Shown here one piece after another: positions 62,627 through 64,000 of a stretch of 64,000 nt of DNA. The stretch's first letter is position 1, and every line of letters starts with the position of its first letter. The position numbers and the translations under genes were made by a program. Where the stretch lies: positions 79,138,426-79,202,425 of the forward strand of contig OY992537.1 of assembly GCA_963921195.1 (NCBI GenBank), written 5' to 3'. A model generated the notes under the pieces. It saw only the letters and a program-made list of their open reading frames with translations, had not been told where the DNA came from and did not search any database. Source of the DNA: Pegoplata infirma (Eukaryota > Arthropoda > Insecta > Diptera > Anthomyiidae).

Positions 62627-63179
62627 AAAAACAAGTAAGAGTGTTAAATTCGGCTGTGCCGAATCTTTTATACCCTCCAACACGTTTAAAATTAAAAAAA
62701 AAATTGCGGGGGCGTCTGTTTTTTTGGTGGGGTCGGATGGGGGGGGTCGGCGAAGTTGGTGGGGGACACCTGTACCCCCGCTATATATGTTTACACATTA
62801 TTTGTTTATGATATTGACGCTAAAATAATAAATTTTTATCGTTATTTTTAATTAATTTCTATAACAACGCCCCTAAAGGTGGCGGCCTGAAAAAATCGAA
62901 TTTTCTAACTTGGTCCAAGCGCAGGTCTATGAACATAATATGGCATACAAATGTTACATTTGTTGAGCAAAAATTAAAAAAAAACTCTTAAAAATATCGT
63001 ATTTTTTAGGGGTCGTTTTAGTTCTTCAAGGGGGAACTTTTTCCCCCCTGGTCCGATATTGCCCATCTTCGAACTTAATGTTACCAGTAAAATAAGAGAT
63101 TTGGACTGCATCGTTATTTCTACAGACGGACGGACATCGCTAGAATGTCTTAGATTCTATCATGGATCAATATTATATA
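62627..63179 (+). mobile_element. DINE-like repeat D15
   Basis: The 5' end is ACAAGTAAGAGTGTTAAATT, hairpin TTCGGCTGTGCCGAA, TTTTATACCCTCCAA. Then come a G-rich block with GGGGGACACCTGTACCCCC, AACGCCCCTAAAGGTGGCGG, GGGGGAACTTTTTCCCCCC, a short ACAGACGGACGGAC remnant and CATCGCTAGAATGTCTTAGA. It is cut at about 63180 by the GGGGCATTCC repeat also found in D3, so the 3' hairpin is missing. Confidence 0.75.
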
Positions 63180-63315
63180 TGGGGCATTCCAAGCCAGATC
63201 ACTCACTTTTAGACCCGACCCCTTTCGATTTATTTTATTTTTGGATATGTTTTAGGCCTTATTAAATGCAACTTGGACACCAATTTTCAGTCTTTTATTA
63301 CAAGATGGTGTTGAG
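63180..63315 (+). repeat. GGGGCATTCC repeat fragment
   Basis: GGGGCATTCCAAGCCAGATC, ACTCACTTTTAGACCCGAC matches 19603-19650. Its start interrupts a DINE-like core in both places, marking a true element end. Confidence 0.6.
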
Positions 63316-64000
63316 CAGCGTTGCCAATTTAGCTTTTTTCCCGCTAGATTTAGTTTTTTTTTAAAAATTTTCGCGGGAAAATTTTGCATTTAGCTTTAAG
63401 CGGATTTTTTAGCTTTTTTGAAAATTTTTTGGCTTTTTTTTAGCTTTTTTTAGACTTTCTTTAGACTTTTTTTAGACTTTTTTTAAACTTTTTTCATTAA
63501 ATATCAATGTAAAAAGAGAAGAAACATACATTTTTACTTGAAAAATTTCTAGTTGTGTTCAAAAACACAACTATATTTCAGAAACATCTAACTATTTATA
63601 TTTTAAAGATTGTCTAAATGAGTTTTAGGAAGTTTGTTTTTAATTTAAATTTTTTTTTCAGAATTCTAATAAGTAATTGAAAATTTTTAAAACTTTAATA
63701 AAAATTTTTAAAATGTATTTGGAAATTTCTTAAATATAAATTTGAGAAAATGAAAATTTTTGGAACATATAAAGAAGATTCTAAAATTTATTTAGTATTT
63801 TGTGAAATAAAATTAAAAAATTTTAAATTTTTTTTTTTTTTTTAATTCTGTTTTATATATTGTTGGACTTTATATTTTATAACTGAAGTTTTTATTTATT
63901 TCGGTTTGAGTCCATATTAATTATTTCTGAGAAATAATTATTTTTGTTGTACAATGAGAAAATCTGAAAAAAAATTAATTGACAACACAGGCTAAGTGGA
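63316..64000 (+). mobile_element. Left end of a probable hAT element with TTTAGC words (partial)
   Basis: CAGCGTTGCCAATTTAGC opens the element. CAGNGTTGCC ends are common in hAT transposons. Repeats of TTTAGCTTTTTT and TTTAGACTTTTTT fill 63325-63490, then AT-rich sequence runs to the window edge. The right end and the target duplication are outside the window. Confidence 0.5.

Overview
This window looks like a repeat-dense, non-genic stretch of a higher fly genome (Diptera, Cyclorrhapha; a calyptrate fly such as a blowfly or house-fly relative is my inference). The evidence is the strong AT bias, many copies of a repeat built like the dipteran mini-me / DINE-1 group (conserved core flanked by TA-rich and GTCY microsatellites), a BEL/Pao LTR retrotransposon primed by tRNA-Phe, RNase H-bearing non-LTR retrotransposons and many hAT, Tc1/mariner and Transib-like non-autonomous elements. 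I found no convincing host protein gene, rRNA or functional tRNA gene. The only long intact ORF belongs to the BEL/Pao element.

Layout. 1-7000: a word-array element (1304-2215), a DINE-like repeat split by a dead non-LTR copy that itself holds a TA-flanked MITE with a tRNA-like core, and a MITE split by a foldback element. 7000-14900: mostly featureless AT-rich DNA with several MITEs and hairpins. 14928-18440: a second dead non-LTR copy, split by a 1.2 kb hAT MITE with an 8-bp target duplication. 18455-23345: foldback and DINE-like copies, including a Transib-like element with a DINE-like copy inside it. 23425-28733: a foldback element holding a DINE-like copy, which holds another DINE-like copy carrying a ~1.2 kb array of a 16-bp unit, a ~145-bp tandem array and a GTCY microsatellite. 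29366-34800: a hAT MITE with two tRNA-like modules, then a MITE broken by a 1.47 kb foldback and another insertion. 34908-35425: a 21-bp minisatellite. 36800-39130: foldback fragments and a MITE.

39488-57603 is a nested stack. A TA-flanked MITE contains a foldback element (41090-57392, 8-bp target duplication). That contains a DINE-like repeat (41244-55742), which contains three insertions: a complete BEL/Pao element (41447-49220, 676-bp LTRs differing at one visible base, 5-bp target duplication, one intact 1786-codon gag-pol ORF), a Transib-like element (49376-51742, CACAGTG ends, 5-bp target duplication) and a hAT-like element (52004-55716) that contains a dead Tc1 element (52201-53853). 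The order of nesting gives relative ages. 57886-64000 holds more hAT MITEs, the 3' end of another non-LTR element, a foldback and a DINE-like copy.

The elements do not form a pathway. The only protein likely to be functional is the BEL/Pao polyprotein. The others look non-autonomous or dead and would depend on transposases encoded elsewhere. The most unusual pattern is a group of hAT-type MITEs that share one plan (short TIR, then a dense inverted array of one short word at each end) but use a different word in each family.
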